64,000 nt of DNA, taken from NCBI GenBank assembly GCA_045603745.1, contig JAZUMQ010000003.1, positions 7,512 to 71,511 of the forward strand. Direction: 5' to 3'. Numbering within the stretch: the first letter of the stretch is position 1; each line of letters begins with the position of its first letter. The notes beneath the pieces are model-generated. The model ran no database searches. It saw nothing but the letters and a program-made list of their open reading frames with translations, and was not told the origin of the DNA. Below, piece by piece: positions 41,456 through 51,215 of this stretch. The position numbers were made by a program, and so were the translations under genes. This stretch comes from RGIG995 sp045603745 (lineage in GTDB: Bacteria; Bacillota; Clostridia; Oscillospirales; UBA644).

Positions 41456-42940
41456 TCACTTATAGAGGGTTTGTCCGATGGCATGCTTCCAACCTTGGAG
41501 AATTTCTTCTCGTTTTGCGTTATCCATGTTGGGAGTGAAGGTTTTGGCGGAACGGCGAATGGAAGAAATTTCTTTTTCGTCTTTCCATAATCCTACGCCG
41601 AGCCCTGCCATAAATGCGGCTCCTTGGGCGGTAGTCTCCGTATTGATGGGACGATCCACGGGAGCTCCCAAAAGATCGGATTGCAACTGAAGAATCACGT
41701 CACTGCGGGAAGCGCCGCCGTCCACTTTCAGAATCGAGAAAGGAGTGCCGGTATCTTCCTGCATAGCGGTGAGCAAATCGTTGGTTTGGAAGGCGATGCT
41801 TTCCAACGCTGCCCGAATGATGTTGGCGCGGGTAGTTCCTCGGGTAAGTCCGGTAATGGTTCCTCGGGCGTACATGTCCCAATAAGGAGCGCCAAGGCCG
41901 GTAAAGGCAGGAACAAAATAGACGCCGCCGTTGGTTTCCGTTGCGGCAATAATATCAGCTTCGGGGGCAGAAGTAATGATTTTCAACTCATCTCTCAGCC
42001 ATTGAAGTACCGCACCGCCAATAAAGACGCTTCCTTCCAACGCATAAGTGACTTTATCGCCCCTACTCCACGCTACAGTGGTGACAAGTCCGTTTTTAGA
42101 AGAAACAGGGCGATCCCCCGTATTCATCATCAAGAAACAACCGGTACCGTAGGTATTTTTTGCATCTCCTTCGGAAAAACATGCCTGACCGAACAAAGCG
42201 GCGTGCTGATCTCCGGCAATACCGGTGACCGGGATAGTACAACCGAACAGTTCCACCTTAGTATGTGCAAACACTCCGATAGACGGTTTGACTTGAGGAA
42301 GAATAGAACGGGGAATATTAAACAATTTCAGAAGATCTTCGTCCCAATCCATGGTGTGAATATTGAACAACAGCGTGCGGGAGGCATTGGTCACGTCGGT
42401 GAAGTGAACGCCGGTCAGTTGCCACAACAAATAACAATCCACCGTACCGAACAGAATCTCTCCCTGTTCCGCCCGTTGACGGACCCCGGGAATATTTTCA
42501 AAGATCCATTGAATTTTGGTAGCGGAAAAATATGCATCGGGTTTTAATCCGGTTTTTTCGGTAATCATGGCAGAAATCCCGGGATCCGCAGCTAATTTTG
42601 CGGCGGCGTCCGCGGTACGGCGACACTGCCAGACGATGGCATTGCAGACCGGTTCTCCGGTGTTTTTATCCCATAAAATCGTTGTTTCCCGTTGATTGGT
42701 AATTCCGATGGCGGCAATTTGTGCAGGGACAATTTCCGCATTCTGAATCGCCTGTTGCGCCGTTTCAAATTGGGTTCGCCAAATTTCCTTAGGATCATGC
42801 TCTACCCAACCGGGAGTGGGGTAAATCTGAGGGAATTCCATTTGGGCAATTCCCTTCATCGAACCGTCACAGTCAAAAATAATACTGCGGGACGAAGTGG
42901 TTCCCTGATCCAGGGCGAGGATATAACGTTTTTCGTTCAT
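41456..42940 (-). CDS. glpK: Glycerol kinase
   Basis: 494 residues, standard. ALDQGTTSSRSIIFD at the start, FGTVDCYLLWQLTG, AGDQHAALFGQ, and GLTRGTTRANIIRAALESIAF with DGGASRSD near the end are GlpK signatures. Phosphorylates glycerol taken up from outside to glycerol-3-phosphate. No glpF or glpD lies beside it. The HxxxxH-region residue phosphorylated by HPr in Gram-positives appears to be changed (FAHTKVEL), so the usual PTS activation should not be assumed. Confidence 0.95.
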   Translation of the reverse strand: MNEKRYILALDQGTTSSRSIIFDCDGSMKGIAQMEFPQIYPTPGWVEHDPKEIWRTQFETAQQAIQNAEIVPAQIAAIGITNQRETTILWDKNTGEPVCNAIVWQCRRTADAAAKLAADPGISAMITEKTGLKPDAYFSATKIQWIFENIPGVRQRAEQGEILFGTVDCYLLWQLTGVHFTDVTNASRTLLFNIHTMDWDEDLLKLFNIPRSILPQVKPSIGVFAHTKVELFGCTIPVTGIAGDQHAALFGQACFSEGDAKNTYGTGCFLMMNTGDRPVSSKNGLVTTVAWSRGDKVTYALEGSVFIGGAVLQWLRDELKIITSAPEADIIAATETNGGVYFVPAFTGLGAPYWDMYARGTITGLTRGTTRANIIRAALESIAFQTNDLLTAMQEDTGTPFSILKVDGGASRSDVILQLQSDLLGAPVDRPINTETTAQGAAFMAGLGVGLWKDEKEISSIRRSAKTFTPNMDNAKREEILQGWKHAIGQTLYK

Positions 42941-42969
42941 AACTTTACCTCGTTTATCTTTTTTCTTCT

Positions 42970-42998
42970 ATCATATCATATTTTGACCTCGATTGCAA
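42970..42998 (-). promoter_or_regulatory. Promoter of glpK
   Basis: Minus strand: TTGCAA, 17-nt spacer, TATGAT, about 30 nt before the start. Confidence 0.7.
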
Positions 42999-43048
42999 GG
43001 GCTTTCCGAAAAAATCTCTGACAAATTCAGTAATTTTTATGGGAATAC

Positions 43049-43077
43049 TTGACAAATGAGAAGAAATAATATATAAT
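43049..43077 (+). promoter_or_regulatory. Promoter of htpG
   Basis: TTGACA, 17-nt spacer, TATAAT, 50 nt before the htpG ATG. No CIRCE element was seen. Confidence 0.85.
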
Positions 43078-43127
43078 GATTTTTGAATATATTTTGCGAG
43101 AACAACCGCTTAAAGGAGAGTTTGATC

Positions 43128-44945
43128 ATGGCTGAAAAAGGCGGAATTTCGGTACAAACCGAGCATATTTTTCCAATTATAAAGCGCTGGCTTTATTCCG
43201 ATAAAGAAATTTTTCTGCGAGAAATCGTCTCCAACGCAGCCGATGCGGAAACAAAACTGAAACATCTCGTAGCAGTGGGACAAGCTACCGGAATCGAGGA
43301 CGATTATCGCATCGACGTAACGGTGGACAAAGAAGCCAAAACCATCACGGTGGAAGACAACGGAATCGGCATGACCGAGGAGGAAGTCAAACAGTACATC
43401 AACCAGATCGCTTTGTCGGGCGCTTTGGATTTTATTCAAAAATACGAAAATGCCTCGGCAGACGGAATTATCGGTCATTTCGGATTGGGATTTTATTCTT
43501 CCTTCATGGTAGCCGATGAGGTGGAATTGGAGACCAAATCTTACACCGGAGCTGATGCCGTTCATTGGATTTGCAATGAAGACGGTGAATTTGAAATGTC
43601 CGAAAGCGGAAAAGAAACCCGCGGGACAAAAATCACCCTTCACGTTACCGAAGAAGAAAAAGAATTTTTGGAAGCGGACAAGTTAAAAGGAATTCTTACC
43701 AAATACTGCGGATTTTTATCCTTCCCCATCTATTTCACCGACGCCAACGAGGAAGTGAAAGAAGGGGAAGAAGCACCGGAAGAAACGCCGGTCAACGACG
43801 TGGAACCCCTGTGGCAAAAAATGCCCAACGAATGCACCGACGAAGATTACGATCAATTTTATCATAAGGTATTCTGGGATAATCAAGATCCTCTGTTCCA
43901 TATTCACATCAATGCGGATTATCCGTTGAATTTCAAGGGGATTTTGTATTTCCCCCGACTGGGGAACGAATATCGGAGCCTGGAAGGAGAAATCAAACTG
44001 TTCTACAACCGGGTCTTCGTTTCCGATAATATCAAAGAAATTTTGCCAGACTATCTTCTGATGCTGAAAGGGGTTTTGGATTGTCCGGAACTGCCTCTGA
44101 ACGTTTCTCGCTCATATTTGCAAGACAGCGAATACGTGAAAAAGATCTCTGCGCACATCGTGAAGAAAGTTTGCGATAAACTGGCGGGATTACACAACAC
44201 CGATCCGGAAAAATATCAGTCTTTCTGGGACGACATCAAAATCTTTGTAGAATACGGTTGTATCAAGGACAAAAAATTCTACGACCGCATGAAAGACATC
44301 GTTCTGTTCAAGACCACAGAAGAGAAATTCGTAACGCTGAACGAATATAAAAAATCTGAAGGTGCGGTAGAAGGTAAGATTTATTATGCCACCGATCTGA
44401 CGCAACAATCGGTTTACGTGAAACTTTACAAGGATCAAGGTATTCCGGTAATCGTTTTGGATCAGTTGATCGACAGTCAATTCATCAACGTCATCGAACT
44501 CAACGAGCAAAATACCGTATTTCAACGGATTGATGCAGTAACCGACGAGATTTCAAAAGACGGAGAAGGTGAAAACGAGACCTCTTCCCTGTCGGAACTG
44601 TTTGCGAAGGCCTCGGGAAAAAAGGATCTGAAAGTAAAGGAAACGGCATTGAAAGATACCGGAATTCCTGCTATTTTGAACATCACGGAACAATCCAGGA
44701 GAATGAACGAAATGGCACAGATCTACGGAATGAAAGATTTCCATTTGCCTTTGGAAGAAATTCTGGTATTAAATTCGGAAAACCCCATCGTTCAAAAAAT
44801 TAAAAACGACAAAGATTCCGAAAAGGCAGAAGCCGTTGCGAAACAGTTGTATCTGTTGGCAGTACTGAATCAACGGCAATTCACCGCAGAAGAACTGCAG
44901 ACCTTCCTGGAAGGCAGTTACTGCATTTTAAGCAAAATTCAGTAA
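43128..44945 (+). CDS. htpG: Molecular chaperone HtpG (Hsp90)
   Basis: 605 residues. N-terminal GHKL ATPase domain with LREIVSNAADAETKLKHL, TVEDNGIGMTEEEV, IGHFGLGFYSSFMVADEV and GTKITLHV; then the middle domain and dimerisation domain. One change: the conserved NASDA loop reads NAADA, and AETKL has Glu-Thr in place of the usual Leu-Asp. ATG 43128 has AAAGGAG. It is followed by pfkA after 34 nt without a terminator. Confidence 0.96.
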   Translation: MAEKGGISVQTEHIFPIIKRWLYSDKEIFLREIVSNAADAETKLKHLVAVGQATGIEDDYRIDVTVDKEAKTITVEDNGIGMTEEEVKQYINQIALSGALDFIQKYENASADGIIGHFGLGFYSSFMVADEVELETKSYTGADAVHWICNEDGEFEMSESGKETRGTKITLHVTEEEKEFLEADKLKGILTKYCGFLSFPIYFTDANEEVKEGEEAPEETPVNDVEPLWQKMPNECTDEDYDQFYHKVFWDNQDPLFHIHINADYPLNFKGILYFPRLGNEYRSLEGEIKLFYNRVFVSDNIKEILPDYLLMLKGVLDCPELPLNVSRSYLQDSEYVKKISAHIVKKVCDKLAGLHNTDPEKYQSFWDDIKIFVEYGCIKDKKFYDRMKDIVLFKTTEEKFVTLNEYKKSEGAVEGKIYYATDLTQQSVYVKLYKDQGIPVIVLDQLIDSQFINVIELNEQNTVFQRIDAVTDEISKDGEGENETSSLSELFAKASGKKDLKVKETALKDTGIPAILNITEQSRRMNEMAQIYGMKDFHLPLEEILVLNSENPIVQKIKNDKDSEKAEAVAKQLYLLAVLNQRQFTAEELQTFLEGSYCILSKIQ

Positions 44946-44979
44946 ATAATAAATTTTTCACATATGAGGAATAACGAAC

Positions 44980-45993
44980 ATGAAACGAATTGGAATTCTT
45001 ACCAGCGGCGGCGACAGTCAAGGCATGAACAACGCCATTCGCGCCGTTACCAGAACCGCCATTGCAAACGGCATGACCGTAATGGGCATTCGCAATGGTT
45101 ATCAAGGCTTGATTGACGGAGATATTGAAGAATTGTATCTTCGCTCCGTTTCCAATATTCTCGACCGGGGCGGCACTTTCTTGCAAACTGCCAGATGTCT
45201 GGAATTCAAAGAAGAAGCCGGTGTTCTGAAAGCCGTAAAGACCTGTAAAGATTTCGGAATCGAGGGGCTTGTGGTCATCGGCGGCGACGGATCGTTCCGT
45301 GGAGCAAGAGATATGTCCTTGCACGGCATTCCCACCGTTGCCATGCCGGGAACCATTGACAACGATATTGCCTGCAGTGAATACACCATCGGCTTTGACA
45401 CCGCCGTTAACGTTGCCATGGAAGCGGCGGATAAATTGCGGGATACCTCCACATCGCACCACCGTTGCTCAGTCATCGAAGTTATGGGACGCAATGCCGG
45501 TTGGGTTGCCGTTGACGTAGGGATTTCCGCAGGTGCAACCTATACGTTGGTTCCCGAAGTTTCCTTCACAATGGAAGAAGTGATCGATAAAATCAACCGA
45601 GGCAAAGCCACAGGAAAGAAAAACTTCATGATTGTGGTTTCCGAAGGCATTTTCATGGATTCCAAGAAAAACAAAAATTATCAATACCTGTCCAAGCTTG
45701 GATTGACCAGCGCAACCAAGTTTGCAAGAACCTTGGAAGAATTGACCGGCGTAGATAGCCGTGCCACCATTTTGGGGCACATTCAAAGAGGAGGTTCCCC
45801 CTCTGCCCGGGACCGTTACATTGCCACCGAAATGGGTTGCCGTTGTGCAAATCTTTTGCAAGAGGGAAAATCCAACCGTGTCGTGGTAATCAAGGAAAAT
45901 AAAATTATTGACCTTAACATTGTCGAAGCATTGGAAATGACGAAGGAATTCGACATGGAACGTTACAACCTGGCAAATAGAATCGGAATCTGA
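44980..45993 (+). CDS. pfkA: ATP-dependent 6-phosphofructokinase
   Basis: 337 residues. GILTSGGDSQGMNNAIRA, VVIGGDGSFRGA, PGTIDNDI with the catalytic Asp, EVMGRNAGW and ILGHIQRGGSPSARDR are present. The GGDGS motif, with Gly rather than Asp at the second variable place, points to ATP rather than pyrophosphate as phosphate donor. Committed glycolytic step. Likely co-transcribed with htpG. Confidence 0.95.
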   Translation: MKRIGILTSGGDSQGMNNAIRAVTRTAIANGMTVMGIRNGYQGLIDGDIEELYLRSVSNILDRGGTFLQTARCLEFKEEAGVLKAVKTCKDFGIEGLVVIGGDGSFRGARDMSLHGIPTVAMPGTIDNDIACSEYTIGFDTAVNVAMEAADKLRDTSTSHHRCSVIEVMGRNAGWVAVDVGISAGATYTLVPEVSFTMEEVIDKINRGKATGKKNFMIVVSEGIFMDSKKNKNYQYLSKLGLTSATKFARTLEELTGVDSRATILGHIQRGGSPSARDRYIATEMGCRCANLLQEGKSNRVVVIKENKIIDLNIVEALEMTKEFDMERYNLANRIGI

Positions 45994-46006
45994 TTGATCA
46001 ACATAG

Positions 46007-46041
46007 AAAAGGCTGTCGCAGAAAAATGCGACAGCCTTTTT
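46007..46041 (+). terminator. Terminator of htpG-pfkA
   Basis: 14-bp stem AAAAGGCTGTCGCA / TGCGACAGCCTTTT with a GAAAAA loop. Confidence 0.93.
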
Positions 46042-46072
46042 GCACTTTAAGAAAATCGTAAGAATCCGTCTA

Positions 46073-46101
46073 TTGAATTTTAATATATTTTGTTGTATAA
46101 T
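46073..46101 (+). promoter_or_regulatory. Promoter of the YwaF-like gene
   Basis: TTGAAT, 17-nt spacer, TATAAT, 39 nt before ATG 46141. Confidence 0.75.
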
Positions 46102-46140
46102 GTCATTGTAGGAAAAATTTTGGACATTCCGGAGGAAGAC

Positions 46141-46953
46141 ATGGAATTTTTACGCAAGGTATTGGAAATTTTAAACGCGAAAATGACGACTCCCGAGGGA
46201 TACGACTGGTTTCATCTGTTGTTTTTTGCATTATCTATCGGTGCCGGAATCCTGCTTTGCATAAAATACAAAAAACCCACGGAAAAGCAGATGCGTACAA
46301 TACTTTTGATTGTTTCCGTCACGTCCATCGTTTTGGAAATTTACAAACAGATCAACTACACCTTCTCCCCTACGGACACAGGGATAGAAATCGACTATCA
46401 ATGGTACGCCTTCCCCTGGCAATTCTGTTCTATGCCCATGTACGTGGGATTACTTGGAGGGTTAACAAAAGGGAATTTCCACAATGCCATGTGCGCCTTT
46501 CTTGCCACCTATTCTACCTTTGCCGGGCTATGCGTTATGCTTTATCCCGCACAGGTATTTATCAGTACCATCGGAATCAATCTGCAAACCATGATCTGCC
46601 ACGGCTCCATATTAACCTTGGGGATTTTCCTTTTGGGAACGCAGTACGTGAAATCCGAACACCGCACCGTTCTTAAGGCAGTTCCGGTCTTTTCCGTCGC
46701 CATATTAATCGCCATGGGCATGAATGAATTGGCGCACTTGGTCGGAATCACCGAGGCGGAAACCTTTAATATGTTTTTCATCAGCCCGTACGAAGACCCC
46801 TCGTTGCCGGTTTATTCTATCGTACAACAATACGTGCCTTATCCCTGGAGTTTGATTATTTACATAGCGGCATTCACGCTGGCGGCCTATTTGATCCTGC
46901 TGATCTCTATGGGGGCGTTTCATATTAAACATAAAATGCAGAATGTAAAGTAA
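46141..46953 (+). CDS. YwaF/TIGR02206-like integral membrane protein
   Basis: 270 residues, about seven membrane helices. It has the WQFCSMPMYVG and LATYSTFAGLCVMLYP segments typical of the YwaF group (DUF5054/TMEM164-like acyltransferase-fold family). Function unknown. ATG 46141 is chosen, with GGAGG 6 nt upstream; longer upstream frames overlap the promoter. Monocistronic, with promoter and terminator. Confidence 0.6.
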   Translation: MEFLRKVLEILNAKMTTPEGYDWFHLLFFALSIGAGILLCIKYKKPTEKQMRTILLIVSVTSIVLEIYKQINYTFSPTDTGIEIDYQWYAFPWQFCSMPMYVGLLGGLTKGNFHNAMCAFLATYSTFAGLCVMLYPAQVFISTIGINLQTMICHGSILTLGIFLLGTQYVKSEHRTVLKAVPVFSVAILIAMGMNELAHLVGITEAETFNMFFISPYEDPSLPVYSIVQQYVPYPWSLIIYIAAFTLAAYLILLISMGAFHIKHKMQNVK

Positions 46954-46982
46954 AAAATCATTTATTGAATCCGAATAGAATT

Positions 46983-47018
46983 ACTCCCATCTCAATGCGT
47001 TGAGATGGGAGTGTATTT
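46983..47018. terminator. Bidirectional terminator between the YwaF-like gene and parC
   Basis: 13-bp stem ACTCCCATCTCAA / TTGAGATGGGAGT with a TGCG loop. Confidence 0.9.
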
Positions 47019-49175
47019 TTACTTTTTCTTATCCGCTTCTTTGAGCAAGAAACCGGAGACGGGAATAGAGGAAGTGCGATATCCTTCGGGTTTGACGAAG
47101 GTTCCCGCTTGATAGGGTTCTGCGGAAATCAAGGCATTCTTTGCCTTGACCGACAACACCGTCACGCCGTTGGCATTCTTGGTAACCTTTTCGGGTATCA
47201 AAGAAGATTTGACAAGCAGATGACGGTTATTGGACGTTCGCAGATAGAATTCCGCCTCTTCTCGGATATGGTAGACCGAAACCAAGGGGGAGGCATCGGA
47301 ATAGGCGTTGATGAGTTTTTTTCGATTCTGTTTGGTTTCGTAAGCGCTCAGAGGAACACGCACACCCTTGCCGTTGGAAAAGAAGTAGACCAAATGACCG
47401 GAATAATCGCGGGTTGCAAACATGGCGACGGGAACTTCGTTGGGATCAAAGTCTAACTTCTGAGGCAAAAATTCGCCCAAAACGCTGGCTTTGGAATCGG
47501 CAAAGTCCGAGGAGGCCTTGCATTTATAAACCTGTTGTTGATTGGTGAAAATCAGCAATTCTGCGGCATTCCCGGAATCAATGGAACAGAGCAGTTCGTC
47601 CCCTTCTTTATATTTCTGTTCTCCGCCCATGCGAAGAGAGAGAGGGGTAATTTTTTTGAAATATCCCGCCTTGGAAAGGAAGAAGGTAACGGCGTAATCG
47701 TCGACTTTTTCTTCCTCCACAATCTCTTCGATCTCATCGGGATAAAGGAGTTGGGTTTTCCGGGGTTTTCCGTACTTTTTGGAAATTTCCTGCAACTGCT
47801 TAATAATCAGTTTATGGATCCGCTTGGGTTTATTCAAGAGATCTTCCAGATCTTCAATCTCTTCCGCTAAAGCATCGGTCTCGGCGGTTTTATTCAGGAT
47901 ATATTCTCGGTTCAGATTGCGTAATTTAATTTCCGCCACGTATTCCGCCTGAACCTGATCTATACCAAATCCGATCATCAGGTTGGGAATAACGTCGCTT
48001 GCTTCTTCGGTCTGACGAATGATACGAATGGCTTCGTCAATATCCAAAAGAATTTTCCGCAAACCTTGAAGCAGGTGGAGATATTCTTTTTTCTTGCCGA
48101 TGTCGTAAAACGTCGCCCGACGGATACATTCCACACGAAACGCGATCCATTCGTTGAGGATTTCCCGAACGCCCATAACCTTGGGAGAATACCCCACGAG
48201 AATATTGAAATTGCAGGAAAAAGCAGATTCCAGGGGGGTCATCTTATACAATTTCTGCATCAACGCGTCGGGGTTGGTTCCCCGCTTCAAGTCGATGGTG
48301 AGTTTCAGGCCGTTAATATCGGTCTCGTCCCGCATATAGGAAATTTCTTTGATTTTGCCCAGTTTTACCAACTCTTCGATTTTATCTTGACAAGCTTCGA
48401 TGGTGGTATTGTAAGGAATCTCGTAAATTTCGATGCAGTTACTCTTTTTGTCGTAGCGGTATTTGGAACGGAGACGGAAAGATCCGGAGCCGGTCTCGTA
48501 AATATTGCGCAGAGCGTCGGCATCATAAATCAGTTGTGCCCCGGAAGGAAAATCGGGGGCAGTAAGGGTCATGAGAATATCGTGATCTTTATTCTTCAGA
48601 AGTTCGATGGTGGTGTTACAGATTTCGATCAAGTTAAAGGAGCAGATATTGGTTGCCATACCGACGGCAACCCCCTGATTGGGATTGACCAAAATATTGG
48701 GAAACGTAACCGGCAACAAAGACGGTTCTTTCATGGTTCCGTCATAATTATCCACCATATCCACCGTATCGTGGTCAATCTCGCTGAACAGTTCGGTGGC
48801 AAAGCCGTCCAATTTCACTTCCGTATAACGGGGAGCGGCGTAAGCGGTATCTCTTGAAGTATGTTTTCCGAAGTTTCCTTTCGATTCCACAAAGGGGTGA
48901 AGCAATGCTTCGTGTCCCCGGGTGAGACGAACCATGGTATCGTAAATGGCGGCATCGCCGTGGGGATTAAGACGCATGGTCTGTCCTACCACGTTTGCGG
49001 ATTTAGTCAGATGTCCGTTGATCAACCCCATTTTATACATAGTGTAGAGCAATTTCCGGTGAGCGGGTTTAAATCCGTCAATTTCGGGAATGGCGCGGGA
49101 GACGATCACCGACATAGCATAAGGCATATAGTTCAATTCGAGGGTGTCGGTAATTTTTTGTTCGTATTGCGGCAT
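47019..49175 (-). CDS. parC: Type IIA topoisomerase subunit A (ParC/GyrA-like, divergent)
   Basis: 718 residues, breakage-reunion subunit. Catalytic Tyr117 in SRDTAYAAPRYTEVKL; coiled-coil dimer gate (about 330-470) and a shortened C-terminal region where GyrA would have six beta-pinwheel blades. The lack of a GyrA box and the pairing with parE suggest a topoisomerase IV that separates daughter chromosomes. In the quinolone-determining region the usual HGDSAIYDA reads HGDAAIYDT, so Ala75 replaces the resistance-linked Ser. It lies 18 nt downstream of parE. Confidence 0.85.
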   Translation of the reverse strand: MPQYEQKITDTLELNYMPYAMSVIVSRAIPEIDGFKPAHRKLLYTMYKMGLINGHLTKSANVVGQTMRLNPHGDAAIYDTMVRLTRGHEALLHPFVESKGNFGKHTSRDTAYAAPRYTEVKLDGFATELFSEIDHDTVDMVDNYDGTMKEPSLLPVTFPNILVNPNQGVAVGMATNICSFNLIEICNTTIELLKNKDHDILMTLTAPDFPSGAQLIYDADALRNIYETGSGSFRLRSKYRYDKKSNCIEIYEIPYNTTIEACQDKIEELVKLGKIKEISYMRDETDINGLKLTIDLKRGTNPDALMQKLYKMTPLESAFSCNFNILVGYSPKVMGVREILNEWIAFRVECIRRATFYDIGKKKEYLHLLQGLRKILLDIDEAIRIIRQTEEASDVIPNLMIGFGIDQVQAEYVAEIKLRNLNREYILNKTAETDALAEEIEDLEDLLNKPKRIHKLIIKQLQEISKKYGKPRKTQLLYPDEIEEIVEEEKVDDYAVTFFLSKAGYFKKITPLSLRMGGEQKYKEGDELLCSIDSGNAAELLIFTNQQQVYKCKASSDFADSKASVLGEFLPQKLDFDPNEVPVAMFATRDYSGHLVYFFSNGKGVRVPLSAYETKQNRKKLINAYSDASPLVSVYHIREEAEFYLRTSNNRHLLVKSSLIPEKVTKNANGVTVLSVKAKNALISAEPYQAGTFVKPEGYRTSSIPVSGFLLKEADKKK

Positions 49176-49193
49176 TGTCTTCTTCTCCCTTCC

Positions 49194-51176
49194 TTAAATA
49201 TCTGCCAGTTCCAGGAACTGGGCACCGCACTCGGCAATGTGTTGTTTTCGCCCTTCCAAATCGTCGCCTAAAAGCATATCGAAGACCTGTGCGGTTCGTT
49301 CCGCTTCTTCGGGAAGAACTTGAATCAGGCGGCGGGTTTCGGGATCCATGGTGGTCAACTTCATCATTTCAGGTTCGTTTTCACCAAGCCCCTTAGAGCG
49401 CTGGACCGTATATTTTCCGTTCAAACCGGAAACGATTTCATTCTTTTCTTTATCGGTATAGGCGAACCAAGTCTTATCCTTTTGGGTAATTTCGTAGAGA
49501 GGGGATTCGGCGATGTAAACCTTTCCTTCCTCCAAAAGCTTGGGGGTCAGGCGATAGATCATCGCCAAAACCAGAGTACGAATCTGGTAACCGTCCACGT
49601 CGGCATCGGTACAGATGATGATCTTACCGAACCGTAGATTGTCGATATTAAAGGCAGATTCTTCGCTTCCCTTGACTTTGATGTCCACACCGCACCCTAA
49701 GACTTTGATCAGGTCGGTGATGATGGGAGATTTGAGAATTTTGTTGTATTCTACCTTCAGACAGTTCAAAATCTTACCGCGAATGGGCATGATGGCTTGG
49801 AATTCCGCTTGACGGGCAAATTTGACCGAACCCAAAGCGGAGTCCCCTTCTACGATATACAGTTCCCGGACGGCAGGGTCTTTGGAACGGCAATCGACGA
49901 ATTTTTCCACCCGGTTGGTAATATCCATTTCCACCGTCAGTTTCTTCTTCAGATTCTGGCGGGTTTTTTCGGCATTTTCCCGGCTGCGCTTGTTGACCAA
50001 AATTTGTTCGGCGATCTTGTCTGCGTCCCCTTTGTGTTCGATAAAATATACTTCCAGAGAATGGCGCAAAAATTCGTTCATCGCATCGTAAATGTATTTG
50101 TTGTTGATCGCCTTTTTGGTCTGATTTTCGTAGGAAGTGGAAGTAGAGTAGGAATTGGAGATCAAGACCAAACAGTCCTGAACGTCCTGAAAGGTAATCT
50201 TCGCTTCATTTTTCGTGTATTTTCCGATTTTGCGAATGTAATTGTCAAAGGCGTAGACAAAAGCAGAACGAACCGCCTTATCGGGAGAACCGCCGTATTC
50301 CAAGAAACTGGAGTTATGATAATATTCCATGCGATTGACCCGATTGGAGAAGGCACAGGCGATGTTGAGACGAACTTTATATTCGGGCAGATCTTCCCGA
50401 TCCCGCCCCTGTCGGTCGGCAGACCACATCTGGGGCGCGGCGATGGCATCGTCTCCGATAAAGGAATTGATATAGTCCTCAATTCCCTTTTCGTAGCAAT
50501 ATATTTCTTCTTCAAATTTTTTGTCCACAGGGTTCTGCCAACGCAAAATCAGGGTCAAACCGGCGTTACAGATGGCTTGCTGTTGCAATACACCCTGAAA
50601 ATAAGACCGGGGAATATCAATCTCCGTAAAAACTTTCAGGTCGGGCTTCCAACGAATAGTGGAACCGCGCTTGTGTTTCATAGGAACTTTTTTCAAAACG
50701 TCGTCTTTATTCTTTTCGACGGGGTGGCCTTCTTTGAACGCAAGCTTGTACTGATAGGTGCCGTCGTAGATCTCCGCTTCCATAAATTCCGACGCATACT
50801 GGGTTGCACAGAGTCCCAACCCATTCAAACCAAGGGAATATTCGTAGAGATTGTTGGAATCGTCGCCATATTTTCCCCCGGCATACATTTCGCAGAACAG
50901 AAGTTCCCAGTTGTAGGCCTTTTCTTTTTGGTTGTAGTCCACGGGAATGCCGTTACCGAAGTCCTGAACCTCAATGGAATGATCGGCGTAGCAGGTGACG
51001 ATGATCTTGTCTCCTCTCCCCTCTTTAAATTCGTCGATGGAGTTGGAAAGAATTTCAAAAAAGGAATGGCAGCACCCTTCCAATCCATTGGAACCGAAAA
51101 TGACCGAGGGGCGCAGACGAACCCGGTCTGCACCTTTCAGCGATTTGATACTTTCGTTGTTGTATTCGTTTGCCAC
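49194..51176 (-). CDS. parE: Type IIA topoisomerase subunit B (ParE/GyrB-like, divergent)
   Basis: 660 residues. GHKL ATPase domain with LRPSVIFGSNGLEG, EILSNSIDEFKEG, VQDFGNGIPVD and YSLGLNGLGLC (the usual GGLHGVG loop is changed to LGLNGLG); transducer; TOPRIM with YIVEGDSALGS, IMPIRGKILN and TDADVDGYQI. The changed ATP-lid loop marks a divergent clostridial third-type topoisomerase rather than the standard gyrase. GTG start 51176 with GAGAGGG. Promoter lies inside the mtaB 3' end. Confidence 0.85.
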   Translation of the reverse strand: MANEYNNESIKSLKGADRVRLRPSVIFGSNGLEGCCHSFFEILSNSIDEFKEGRGDKIIVTCYADHSIEVQDFGNGIPVDYNQKEKAYNWELLFCEMYAGGKYGDDSNNLYEYSLGLNGLGLCATQYASEFMEAEIYDGTYQYKLAFKEGHPVEKNKDDVLKKVPMKHKRGSTIRWKPDLKVFTEIDIPRSYFQGVLQQQAICNAGLTLILRWQNPVDKKFEEEIYCYEKGIEDYINSFIGDDAIAAPQMWSADRQGRDREDLPEYKVRLNIACAFSNRVNRMEYYHNSSFLEYGGSPDKAVRSAFVYAFDNYIRKIGKYTKNEAKITFQDVQDCLVLISNSYSTSTSYENQTKKAINNKYIYDAMNEFLRHSLEVYFIEHKGDADKIAEQILVNKRSRENAEKTRQNLKKKLTVEMDITNRVEKFVDCRSKDPAVRELYIVEGDSALGSVKFARQAEFQAIMPIRGKILNCLKVEYNKILKSPIITDLIKVLGCGVDIKVKGSEESAFNIDNLRFGKIIICTDADVDGYQIRTLVLAMIYRLTPKLLEEGKVYIAESPLYEITQKDKTWFAYTDKEKNEIVSGLNGKYTVQRSKGLGENEPEMMKLTTMDPETRRLIQVLPEEAERTAQVFDMLLGDDLEGRKQHIAECGAQFLELADI

Positions 51177-51215
51177 GAAATAACCCTCTCTTTATTTTTC
51201 TTTTATATCACTAAA

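Noticed and set aside
43049..43127. CIRCE/HrcA operator before htpG
   Set aside because: The TTAGCACTC-N9-GAGTGCTAA inverted repeat is not found.
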